This document shows, one piece after another, positions 18,201-25,960 of a stretch of 64,000 bases of DNA. The notes under the pieces are model-generated. The model searched no databases. It worked only from the letters and a program-made list of their open reading frames with translations, and was not told where the DNA came from. Both the position numbers and the translations under genes were made by a program. Position 1 is the first letter of the stretch; every line of letters begins with the position of its first letter. Origin of the DNA: G965279335 sp965279285 (GTDB lineage: Bacteria; Pseudomonadota; Gammaproteobacteria; DSM-16500); the NCBI GenBank assembly GCA_965279285.1, contig OZ257147.1, positions 633,421 to 697,420 on the forward strand. Direction: 5' to 3'.

Positions 18201-19278
18201 AAAAGAAATGCACGAGCAAGCTTTACTAGTTGCAAGTAAACATTATGGAACTAAGTCTTTAGCACTTGCGAATGTTTTATCAGTTACTGGTGCATCATAT
18301 GTGGCTATTAATCAGATGCATAAAGCTGAAGAAATTCTGCGTTCAGCTTTAGATATTGAAGAAAATAACTATGGTAAAGATCATTGGCGATCGATAGAGA
18401 CTTTAAATAATCTAGCAAATGCTTGTCGAAACGTAGGCAAGTTAGCAGAAGCTAAGGACTTATTACAACGAGCTATTAAGATAGAAAAAGGCCATCATGG
18501 AGAAACACATCGTAACATGGCAAGTTTATTAGGCAGCTTTGCAAATGCATGTCGGGCGTTAGGTGATGTGGAAAATTTAATTCAAGCAGAAAATGCAATT
18601 GAGAAAGCTCTTGAGATTGAAATAAATTACTATGGAAAAGATCATCCTAAGGTAGCAACTTCATTAGGGATTTTTTCTGGCATATCTGAAGCTTTAGGCG
18701 ATGTTAATAAGACTATTGAATTATTAGAAAAAGCTTCAAGTATTGAAGAAGCTTATTACGGTAAAGGAAATCCACAAACGGTAAAAATACTGGTAAATCT
18801 TGCTAATGCTTACTATCGTTCAGGAGATATACAAAAACAAATTGAAATACTTGAGGATGTTTTAAAGATTTGTAAAGTCGATCCGGAACCAAATCTTTTA
18901 GTTGTTGCAATTTCTTGTTACAACCTTGCAGTTTCTTATCAAAAAAGAGAAAAAACACTACAAGCATACACTTATGCAAAGCGTGCGCATGAAATATTCT
19001 CTGAAGACTATTCTCAGGATCCTCGTGCTGAAAGCGTAAGACAATGGTTAATGCAATTACAAATTCAAATGCCACCGATTTTTGAAGTGCTTGATTTAAT
19101 TTGTAAAAAAATAGCCCAAGATTATAAGCAGGCAAATGATATTGATAATGCAGTTAAATATAATAATTTTTCATCTTTTTGGAGTGAGCAAAGACGTTCA
19201 GTTGATTTAAATGCAGCAACTGTGGTGGACTCAAATTCAGTGCCAGTGATAGGTGACGATAATAAACAGGCACCTTAG
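12286..19278 (+). CDS. Giant STAND protein A: nucleotidyltransferase-like, dual NB-ARC, TPR
   Basis: This 2330-residue protein is probably a signal-sensing ATPase. Domains: helical region 1-190; nucleotidyltransferase-like fold (GSLAREEITPYSDLEF, with G236-S237 and D248-x-E250); helical region to about 530, including GRFRPKLGKQEEGGRSFAAK; in-frame palindromic-element insert about 649-659 (VGTLRFAHPT); NB-ARC 1 with FIGR, P-loop GLGGIGKT 824-831, Walker B-like WLAVYDNA, TTR and LPLAL; HRLVQEV at about 1125; Glu/Lys linker; NB-ARC 2 with P-loop 1351-1358 and HRLLQEV near 1638; about ten TPRs from 1740 to 2240 of the YGKDHWxVAxTLxNLA type. The tail (VIGDDNKQAP) has neither a ubiquitin-interacting motif nor the basic tail of its relatives. 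An ATG at 12280 is possible, but GGAAATG spacing and the paralogue start MFSSSPK favour 12286. Confidence 0.9.
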   Translation: MFFSSPKKEVPISSVLKIKSPEYLRLYEQLKTATELQHDVPLNIVINYLGPDLGLIDRLQTAAENTLRLAESQMGNHQAYEHVLQTAFYYQAAWTLAKRYQLEYCYPIIIEQLKTIEREFPRLVFEAASLRDEKQIVVQDFQLYYQNNNPYKKELSVIREFAKKQLKTYQKQSVASDSKAMTIAAAQKPLTMQAIYRDISQRIRTLFIAIISEGIAQYQKLTGVYPPCAYSFIALGSLAREEITPYSDLEFGVLIEDKLDNSINNKNKVYFRNLCRLINFKLLALAETPANFISKEFGEKVGDLLGAEKYALIPKGFCFDAFVAGGYKNPLGKRDEQGELIFELIGTPSELADYQDEKHYAEKGKLVSEPLLPGSLTQARLIVSSQANEQLLKQYHQKVAAYLNQPAKQLWRKTLDSSLNLTLYQSRALELLVADIGRFRPKLGKQEEGGRSFAAKHDLYRLPNMMFDQLALYFNLTQTNLWEQLKTLAHSTTAAHPVLFNPAAAENLARAIDQATEYRLATYLALEEQAESVELTDDSEKAMTSKININTNNIIQKVFYLPKESVFDLYRTLIPFWHAMRGFSDSKGQNIHIFKDVLFNDFYSKALWVEANMQLLLQGHPQALSLLQPELKKILVSPSVTINGDEKNLVGTLRFAHPTNTMRDSEVEQALIFYTAGQAYLESNSALEEAKDCLTRALAIFQADNNKVCSAEIMNCYLGIAWINWLQQNLESAKSHHAKGLQLVQTQFGERHPYYAECKYLASYLQQKPGQISNLKLPERIGNWHIPPDNKHFIGRTETLKKLAAHFKPAQAGMKICFLSTISGLGGIGKTQIALKFLHHSGHDYALRLWFRAEQEHTLLQDYIELAERFRLMAMGERLSKEEVIERVKKYLENNPDWLAVYDNATNYASIKQFLPTRGGHVVITTRYSKETLNNELKNEKAIDTVTLEIDKFTPEEALQYLKEMIRRSGVEEEQAMHALAKELDYLPLALAQAAAYIKRRGITTKDYRERYKTSQQYLLKDKLLPKDSHSLPVATTWETTLRAIQEEEQNAGEPPLALAVLQAMSYLYADQIPKNILAQWLKVTRLVPKQEIENQLNKVLDRLAEYSMIHKDDSKNEIESTVSIHRLVQEVIRSKGLQQQVSKNLKLKSDEKTAETKINPDAKSAVMSEEEKKKNQEKEIALDQAFHLKQQSKRIYQQREQKIPSKPIDFKTAEDALRKSIAIYQPYKDSYAGELCDAFLDLALLLHAQGTNQSKQAAQKCLADAKQSLVKSYGKADAKQSRCKAVEWYLDAKRDNSIFAVKTYASFDTWQLPANNDEFFVGRESLIEKLNQHCKPDQAYQMLVLSAVSGLGGVGKTQLAIHYLYHTKHKYNLRAWFRAENASLLLSDYRSFAKEFDLIPVDEKTPREEIIGSVKRYLERHPDWLAVYDNAGSRDEIREFLPTKGGHLIVTTRRQEYDDVGIKVAVDVFTEQEAVVYLKKLTGITNQEKEMAELAKTLGCLPLAIGQAGVYIKKQNITIQQYLNDFKQNVVKLLEAQQLTLDDRSEAVATTWNISLKAIEQDEEENNKPHLSLPVLQAMAHLHAEDIPRNFLEKWLQEQKLVADPKLAKLALDQVIEYLSNYSLIHVDVERKTISVHRLLQEVIRQSKLLLIDRNNSFIEISQKSMLVRNMDQISGFLNSLVISTNLEFSQETNEVLQDEKHKHNLLIHMQALHEHIQQVEMNISPPQLNKSLGESSAELMLNIGCVLAEQKAMPSDAVKYFKECLKKQKIYYGKDHWQISKTLVNLANVYDDLGDSIKAKKLLDEALQNQNFYFEESSINLAPTLNNIGLFYLHNQGDIEEAKKYLERSLEIQDEYYKEKANDHHVVDTLVNLSELYWIIGDESKAKKFIDRAIMLEELHYGKDHWRVAITLINIGNLHFQSGNELKAKELFERALKIQKLHYGKDSWMLATALTNLAGVYIHFGETSKAKEMHEQALLVASKHYGTKSLALANVLSVTGASYVAINQMHKAEEILRSALDIEENNYGKDHWRSIETLNNLANACRNVGKLAEAKDLLQRAIKIEKGHHGETHRNMASLLGSFANACRALGDVENLIQAENAIEKALEIEINYYGKDHPKVATSLGIFSGISEALGDVNKTIELLEKASSIEEAYYGKGNPQTVKILVNLANAYYRSGDIQKQIEILEDVLKICKVDPEPNLLVVAISCYNLAVSYQKREKTLQAYTYAKRAHEIFSEDYSQDPRAESVRQWLMQLQIQMPPIFEVLDLICKKIAQDYKQANDIDNAVKYNNFSSFWSEQRRSVDLNAATVVDSNSVPVIGDDNKQAP
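14231..14262. repeat. Palindromic element half, inserted in frame in gene A
   Basis: GGTGGGCACGCTTCGC...GCCCACCCTACA matches the inner core of the intergenic elements at 2386 and 5471. It is translated as VGTLRFAHPT. Gene C lacks it at the equivalent place. Confidence 0.85.
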
Positions 19279-19359
19279 TCGACAATCACCTAGTTAAAAT
19301 GACCATAGGCTAGATATGGAAGGCAAATTTACTAGTAATTTAAGACAAAAGGAATCAGT

Positions 19360-22300
19360 ATGCAAAAAAATTCATCGGCAACAGGACCATCACAGAGCAT
19401 GGTTTACGCAGGAGATCTTAAAGAGATGCCGCGCTCGGTTATTGCTTTAGTGAAAAAAACTTTGCCTGATCAAAAAGAAAAGTATTATGAAATTGATGTA
19501 CCTGAAGATGGCACTTGTCTATTTTATTCCCTTATTTTTAGCCTTTTGTTACCCGCTTTAGAAAAAGCAGTTATTTTTCAAGCGCTTTTTAAACAATTAT
19601 TTGGTCAAGAGAATGTCGGTGCTGAAGAAAATATTAAACAGTTGTTGCAGGAGTATGATGGCACTGGAGATTTTATTAAAAAGCATAAGCACGGTACGTC
19701 ATTTGAAAAATTAGTGGATATAGATTTCCGTAAACAACTGGTCGCCTATATGCTATCTCAGCGAGAAACTTTTTCCACAGTCGAATACACCGAACGTGAA
19801 GAAGGTGAGTTTACTGCAGTCATGGCGCGCATGGCTAAGCCTAAAACTTTTGGTTGTCATCGGGAAATAGCAGCTGTTAGTAAATGGTTAGGAAAATCTA
19901 TAAAAGTTTATCAAAAAACATCTGGCGGTGAACTAGAATTATTACCGCAATCCTATGGTGCGCTGTCTACGGAAATCATTCACTTGGTGCATGTACCTTC
20001 TCTAAAAAGAGAGGGTAACCAAAATACACATTACCATTATTGTTTACTGACTCAGTGTTTTCCTCGTGTTATAAAGAATGAACCGCTTACCAACCCAGCC
20101 GTTAGCCATTTTTCTGGGTTAACAGCTGGGCAAAAAGATTTGCGCGTGTTTGATAATTGGTACAGCACCACAGCGTTAGAAAATATTACGTTTGCCTCTT
20201 ATCCAGCTACTCAATCTGTCAGAGCATTACGCTGCGTTTTTCTGCCAGAGAGCAAAGGTAGTAAAGATGGTTGCTCATTTGAAAAGCAATTTACTATGCT
20301 GATAATGCTGAAAAACAGTTGTCAGGCACCAGTAACTTGTTTCATCGCTTTTGAACCAACAGGGATGGATAACCATTTTATTTTTGGTGTTTTGGTTAAT
20401 CGCCAATTACTGATTATTGATCCCTTAGGTAATTCCTTTCAGGAAAAAAATTATTCTTTTCTTATCAAAGTTGTTAAAAGCTGTAATTTTTCGGTGGTGG
20501 TTTCCCGTACCGTTCTGCAACGTGATCCAAATGGTTTGGTTTCTTGTGGAGTACTTTCTGCAGAATTAATGCGACATATAGCCGCACTGTCACCAGATGC
20601 GGTGACAAAAGCGTTGACGGACACTAAAGCAGAAAAAAGTGAATTAAAATTAGAAAAAGATCAGACAATGCCTTATTTAGTGATTGATATTGCTAATACA
20701 TCGTTATTACCCGTATCGTTTCACGATATACATGCTATAAAATCGGATACGGAATATCAAAATAAACTTGTAGCGATTCGCCATAGCCATCTTGCATTAT
20801 TGGAACGCGGTACAGATGTAATTCAGAGTGAGCATGTCTTATTTAATCAATTATTGATGGATCCTAAATTCTTGGATCAACTGTCTACGCACCCCAACCA
20901 TAAAGCGTTAGTGAAAAGATTTTCTCCCGCGGGCGAGAAAACTCTATCTTCATCAATGGCTAAGCTACCTTTGTTTGCTAAGCTTGCTATTAAGAACATA
21001 CGATCTCCACAACATATCCGTTTGCGTTCAAAACTTACAGAGGTTACACGCATTACCACCAATGAAGTGTTGGATTTAATTATTAGCTATGGCGCTGAAA
21101 AAAAATTAGCTTTACAGCCAAATCGAAATGCTGAAGTACATTATATACAAGCTTTGAAAGAGGCGAATCATGAACGTATTGCTAGCTCTAAAATGGAATC
21201 TCAGCATTTTCGAGCATTACTTAAACCGCTAGGTGCTTTAGCTGATTTATATGTCGAGCAGGCAATGCAAGCTGATAGTGAAGGGCAAGAAAAGAATGAA
21301 ATATTAATTAAAGCCGCGCATCTTTATAACACTGCATTAGTTATTGACAGAAATAATGTAAAAGATAAAAACAATCAGCTGCAACTGAGGCAAGCGCTTG
21401 TTAGATTAGAAGATGTTTTTTTGAAAAGCCTTAATAAAAATATACATTGGCAATTTAATTCTCCACTTTGGCAACAGCAAGGCGAATCAATCTATAAGCC
21501 AGCTCTGCAAGAGATTCGCACGCAGATGCGTTTAGCATTTAATATTTTAGATCAAAAGTTAGAAGAGAAGCCTATCGATTCACAAAAGGATGTGGCTAAA
21601 AGAAATATGCTTGAATATCGAGCTAAAGCCATTCAAAAAATGGCGGAAAATTGTCAAGTAGGCTTAAAAAAATATTTATCAGATTTAATTAAGCAGTGTG
21701 AAAACATACTGGGTCAATCACCTTGCCAATATGCAGTGCTAACTTATGGTTCGTGGGCAAAAGGTACAGCCACTCCTTATTCTGATATTGAGTTTAGTAT
21801 TTTGATTGAAGATAAGAGTGAATTATTAAATGAAGAAAACCGTAACTATTTTAGAGAGCTTACCACTTTACTGCATTTAAAAATTCTTAGCATAGGAGAA
21901 AGCCTTATTCCGATGAGTTGGTATGGTATTCATCTGGATGATCTACTGGAGAGTGGAGTGCAATTTGACCTGGGTGGTAAAACCCCTGCTGGACGAAGAT
22001 ACAAGCAAGGTAATGCTTACCATGTAGTAGAGTTAATTCGTACACCAACGGAAATGTTAGAGTTATTAACGGAAGAGTATTATGAGTTAGATCGTCTTTT
22101 GCCTACTGAATTGGCAGCCGCAATGTATTTAATGGGAGATGAAACACTCTATAAGCAATATTTAGAAAAAAGCCAAGCTTATTTATCGGAAATGATCGGT
22201 GGGCGAGCGCGTTTCCAGCAATACGCAATAAAAAATCTAAATGGTTACGAAGATATTCAATCAAAATTAGATTGTTTAAAAATGGGAGATTTAAACCGTT

Positions 22301-25300
22301 ATAATATAGATTTTAATTTGGATGATGTAGGTAAATTATATGAAATAAAAAAAGAATTTTATAGGGTCACTGATTTACTGCTTGCAGGATTAAGTTTTCT
22401 TTATGGTTTTACACCGGATACTTTATGGAATACTGTGGATAAACTTGTTGCACATTGGCTAAGATATTCGCCACCTGCTTTAATGAATGAGGCCAACACT
22501 AATCTTACCATACTTTGCGCAATAGTGACTGAAATCCGTTACAGGACCTATCTCGCGGCACGCTCACAAAAAGGTGCTCTATCAATAAAACCACATCAAA
22601 AAAGCGCTATTGTGGATTTAGATTTGGCAGCGGTGTTTTATTTGCCAGATCCAGCAATACTTTATGAGCTTTATTACAGATTATCTCCTCTTTATAATAC
22701 TGTAGAAACAATTTGTAGAGCATTAACAGAAAAAAAAATTGATGAGATAATTTGTTGGTGTCCATTTTATGAGAACAATGCCAAGATTTCTGCCCGCATA
22801 GCTTCCAGGTTATTACAGTTTGAAAACGCCTCTTACTACTATAATAAAGCGATCCTAGCAATACGAGAAGCACTAAAAAATGTAACAGCAGATGATGAGA
22901 AAATAGCAGGACATTCTATAAAACAATTAGGATATTTAAAATTACTTGAAGAATACGGTCATTTTTTACTAACTCGAGTGGACAAACAAGCACCTATTTA
23001 TCTACAAGAACGTTTGGACTTATCTAGAACACTATTCGGCGAAGATAGTTTTCAGGTCATTATGGCATATACGCATTTAGGAGTAGCATATGCAACACTG
23101 GAATCTTCTTCTACTGAAGCGTTAAGATGTTTTCAAAAAGCATTAGAAATTTATAATAAAATTGCAGGTAACGCAGAAGACTCTGATTTAAAGCGAGCCA
23201 TATTAAATAATATGGGTTATCTATTCATCACGTTAGGTGATTTAGAAAAAGGAACAAGCTTGCTTAAAAAAGCCTTCAAAAAAAACACACCTTCTGCTTT
23301 AAAATTAAATGGATTTGAACAAAAACATATTCCTTCACTTCATGCTGCGTTATTTACAAGCGATGATTCTACGAGTGAGGGTAAATATTTAAATAATTTA
23401 GGCGAAGCTTATCGTAAATCTGGCAAACCAGAAGAAGCCATTAAATATTATCAACGTGCATATGAAATTGACTCAAGAGTATATGAAGCTGATCATCCAT
23501 GGATGTCTTCTTTGTTTAATAACATAGGTTTGGCCTTATATGATTTGGGCTACAATCGAAAAGCTATTATTTGTTTAGAAAACTCCTTAAGAATTGATAA
23601 AAAAAATTTTGGTGAGAAGAATCAACGTGTAGCCGAGGCATTTGATAAGCTGGGAATGGTATGGGCAGCCTTGGGTGTTGCTAAGAGAGCGATTGAATGT
23701 AACCAAAAAGCAATAACTATTATTGAAGAGCTTTATGGTAAACAACACCCTTTATGGGAAAAATTTGCGCGCAGTTTAATAGGCAGTTGTTATGCTTCAG
23801 GAAGTGAAGCGTTTTTGTTTTCTTACAAGCATTTTTTTCGAGATTCAGGAGTTGTTTTAGAACAATTATGCAGCTTGAATCAAGCAGGTATGTTGTATGT
23901 AAATTCGCTGAGGTATAGTGATGCGATAGTTTGTTTTGAAAAAGCTGTTGACATTACCCAGAAAAATTATGGGAAAGATCATCTATTAAATGCATGGTTT
24001 TTGAATAATTTAGCTGGCGCTCGGGCTTTTATAAGAGATAAAAGAGCTATTCAATGTTATCAACAAGTGTTAGTGCTTGAGGAGAAATATATAGGTAATT
24101 TTCGTTTTACTATTGCCTCTACGCTTGCTAATTTAGGTGCGGCTTGTCTTGTATGTGATGAGGCAGACGAGTCTTTAAATTATTTGAAACGTGCTTTAGA
24201 GGTGCATGCAAAATCTTATAGAGGGTTATCAAACGCAGGTATCAATATTGCTGACCGAGTAGAACAAGAAAACAATACAACAGCATTCCAAGATGAGAAA
24301 ATTTTAGAAGACAATATCCGTAGTTTTGAGGTATCAGAAAAAGAACAAATGGTAGATGAATATGCTGTTCCTTCTTCTCTCGTTGTGCATGTTTTAAATA
24401 ATCTTTCTAGCGCTTATATAGAAAATAAAGATTATAAAAATGCTTTACATTACAGTGAACTGGCTTTGAGTATTGGCAAAAAAATCCATGGAAAATGGTG
24501 TAGTGTTGTGGGTTGTATTTTTAATCAGATGGGAGAGGTCACACGGCGTTTGGGTAAGCCAAGGGAGGCTATTGCATTCTTGAAACAAGCAGTATTAGTA
24601 AGCCGTTTTGTCCATGGAGAAATACATCCTCACCTTGCTAATCATTTTACGAATTTGGGATTGGCATGGCAAGCACTAGGAAAAATTGAAAAAAGCATAT
24701 TTTCTCTTATAAAAGCTTATGCAATGTATGTTGCCATATTAGGTATTGACAATATACAAACTAAACAAATTTATCTGACATTAAGAGGTATAATTGACAG
24801 ATCACTTGAATTGCTTAGTAAATATAGTGATCCACAGAAAATTCCATATTATGTTCAGTTTATGAATTCAAGGCCATATAATGAGATAGAAGGACTCTTT
24901 GCTAATACAACTCTAGGAGCAACTATACGCTACTATGATTTATTAACGGCATTGGTTCCGTGGAATGTTAATGCGTATTATTACCGGGCTTATTACCAAT
25001 ATCTAAATGCAAATATTCTTAAGCAACAAAATAAATCGCTATCTTTAATTAATAAACTTTCACAGTCTGCTATAGGCTCTTTCCAGTTTGTAATACAAAA
25101 GCAACCATCTTGTTTGTTTTATACGGGTTTTGGATTAATACTTTACCGGGAAGGTAAGCAAGACCAAGCTATTGCGCAATTAAGAGAGGCTTTAAATTTT
25201 GCTGTCAATCAAAACACTCATTTAAATTTTTATTTTCGCGAAATGGACACCTGTCTCTTAGATAAAAATTTATGTCAAGAAATCAAATTTTTTGACTGTA

Positions 25301-25914
25301 TTGTAGTGCAGGATAATATCATGAGCGCTTATTTACTGCTTAGTATTTATCTCGCCCGGCCAAAAAGCAATATCGCTGAATTTGATCATTACTTGTATTA
25401 TCTGGAGTTTGCTGTTAATGAATCTCCATCGCCTATACATTATTCTTTATTGGCTTATAGCTATTTAAAGTTTAACAAAGCCAAATTAGCAGCAGAAGCT
25501 TTTCGCACAGCTATTCGGCATTATACACTTGATTTTGATCCAACTAAACCTGAGTACACTTTAGCTATTAATAATTTGAATGCTCTTACCACCGATTTGT
25601 CTGCTCATTCAACGCAGGCAGATAATAAAGATGAGAAAAATAGCCAAATAAGTTTGGCTGCTTTAATTGGCAATTCTTCTGTTATTTTTTCATCTACCGC
25701 AACTGCTGCTGCACCAGCTAATATACATGCTTTAAATACAACATCAGTACAAGGAAATGATGAAGAGGAGCTACAAAAAGCACTTAAGTTATCGCTTAGC
25801 GAACAAGCATTAAATTCTGCAGTAATTGCTACAGCTGCAGTAAATCCAGTACCTTATACACCAGACGATGATGAGGAAGAATTAAAAAAAGCAATTCGAT
25901 TGTCGCTTGGTTAA
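19360..25914 (+). CDS. Giant protein B: OTU protease, candidate CE-clan peptidase, nucleotidyltransferase-like, TPR, two UIMs
   Basis: This 2184-residue protein looks built to act on ubiquitin. Residues about 40-235 match an OTU deubiquitinase: EDGTCLFYS with C53 as nucleophile, CHREIAAVSKWLGKSIKVY as the central helix-strand, and THYHYCLL with catalytic His at H224 or H226. A second peptidase signature follows: H339 in DNHFIFGV, D354 in LLIIDPLG, Q387 and C396 in VSCGV, the H-D-Q-C order of Ulp1-like (CE clan) enzymes. A nucleotidyltransferase-like domain has G797-S798 and D809-x-E811. TPRs run from about 1230 to 2050. There is no P-loop, so it lacks the NB-ARC modules of its neighbours. The tail has two ubiquitin-interacting motifs: 2134-2145 (DEEELQKALKLS) and 2169-2184 (DDDEEELKKAIRLSLG). 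AAAGGAAT precedes the ATG, 81 bases after gene A. Confidence 0.88.
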   Translation: MQKNSSATGPSQSMVYAGDLKEMPRSVIALVKKTLPDQKEKYYEIDVPEDGTCLFYSLIFSLLLPALEKAVIFQALFKQLFGQENVGAEENIKQLLQEYDGTGDFIKKHKHGTSFEKLVDIDFRKQLVAYMLSQRETFSTVEYTEREEGEFTAVMARMAKPKTFGCHREIAAVSKWLGKSIKVYQKTSGGELELLPQSYGALSTEIIHLVHVPSLKREGNQNTHYHYCLLTQCFPRVIKNEPLTNPAVSHFSGLTAGQKDLRVFDNWYSTTALENITFASYPATQSVRALRCVFLPESKGSKDGCSFEKQFTMLIMLKNSCQAPVTCFIAFEPTGMDNHFIFGVLVNRQLLIIDPLGNSFQEKNYSFLIKVVKSCNFSVVVSRTVLQRDPNGLVSCGVLSAELMRHIAALSPDAVTKALTDTKAEKSELKLEKDQTMPYLVIDIANTSLLPVSFHDIHAIKSDTEYQNKLVAIRHSHLALLERGTDVIQSEHVLFNQLLMDPKFLDQLSTHPNHKALVKRFSPAGEKTLSSSMAKLPLFAKLAIKNIRSPQHIRLRSKLTEVTRITTNEVLDLIISYGAEKKLALQPNRNAEVHYIQALKEANHERIASSKMESQHFRALLKPLGALADLYVEQAMQADSEGQEKNEILIKAAHLYNTALVIDRNNVKDKNNQLQLRQALVRLEDVFLKSLNKNIHWQFNSPLWQQQGESIYKPALQEIRTQMRLAFNILDQKLEEKPIDSQKDVAKRNMLEYRAKAIQKMAENCQVGLKKYLSDLIKQCENILGQSPCQYAVLTYGSWAKGTATPYSDIEFSILIEDKSELLNEENRNYFRELTTLLHLKILSIGESLIPMSWYGIHLDDLLESGVQFDLGGKTPAGRRYKQGNAYHVVELIRTPTEMLELLTEEYYELDRLLPTELAAAMYLMGDETLYKQYLEKSQAYLSEMIGGRARFQQYAIKNLNGYEDIQSKLDCLKMGDLNRYNIDFNLDDVGKLYEIKKEFYRVTDLLLAGLSFLYGFTPDTLWNTVDKLVAHWLRYSPPALMNEANTNLTILCAIVTEIRYRTYLAARSQKGALSIKPHQKSAIVDLDLAAVFYLPDPAILYELYYRLSPLYNTVETICRALTEKKIDEIICWCPFYENNAKISARIASRLLQFENASYYYNKAILAIREALKNVTADDEKIAGHSIKQLGYLKLLEEYGHFLLTRVDKQAPIYLQERLDLSRTLFGEDSFQVIMAYTHLGVAYATLESSSTEALRCFQKALEIYNKIAGNAEDSDLKRAILNNMGYLFITLGDLEKGTSLLKKAFKKNTPSALKLNGFEQKHIPSLHAALFTSDDSTSEGKYLNNLGEAYRKSGKPEEAIKYYQRAYEIDSRVYEADHPWMSSLFNNIGLALYDLGYNRKAIICLENSLRIDKKNFGEKNQRVAEAFDKLGMVWAALGVAKRAIECNQKAITIIEELYGKQHPLWEKFARSLIGSCYASGSEAFLFSYKHFFRDSGVVLEQLCSLNQAGMLYVNSLRYSDAIVCFEKAVDITQKNYGKDHLLNAWFLNNLAGARAFIRDKRAIQCYQQVLVLEEKYIGNFRFTIASTLANLGAACLVCDEADESLNYLKRALEVHAKSYRGLSNAGINIADRVEQENNTTAFQDEKILEDNIRSFEVSEKEQMVDEYAVPSSLVVHVLNNLSSAYIENKDYKNALHYSELALSIGKKIHGKWCSVVGCIFNQMGEVTRRLGKPREAIAFLKQAVLVSRFVHGEIHPHLANHFTNLGLAWQALGKIEKSIFSLIKAYAMYVAILGIDNIQTKQIYLTLRGIIDRSLELLSKYSDPQKIPYYVQFMNSRPYNEIEGLFANTTLGATIRYYDLLTALVPWNVNAYYYRAYYQYLNANILKQQNKSLSLINKLSQSAIGSFQFVIQKQPSCLFYTGFGLILYREGKQDQAIAQLREALNFAVNQNTHLNFYFREMDTCLLDKNLCQEIKFFDCIVVQDNIMSAYLLLSIYLARPKSNIAEFDHYLYYLEFAVNESPSPIHYSLLAYSYLKFNKAKLAAEAFRTAIRHYTLDFDPTKPEYTLAINNLNALTTDLSAHSTQADNKDEKNSQISLAALIGNSSVIFSSTATAAAPANIHALNTTSVQGNDEEELQKALKLSLSEQALNSAVIATAAVNPVPYTPDDDEEELKKAIRLSLG

Positions 25915-25960
25915 TTCATTTGGAACATGAATTTGTATTTTAATTTAGGAGAATTTAAAA

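Noticed and set aside
17600..18900. Regular ~126-base periodicity that could suggest a tandem DNA repeat or CRISPR-like array
   Set aside because: The period is three times 42 residues and comes from TPR protein repeats. Units are diverged at the base level and there are no spacers.
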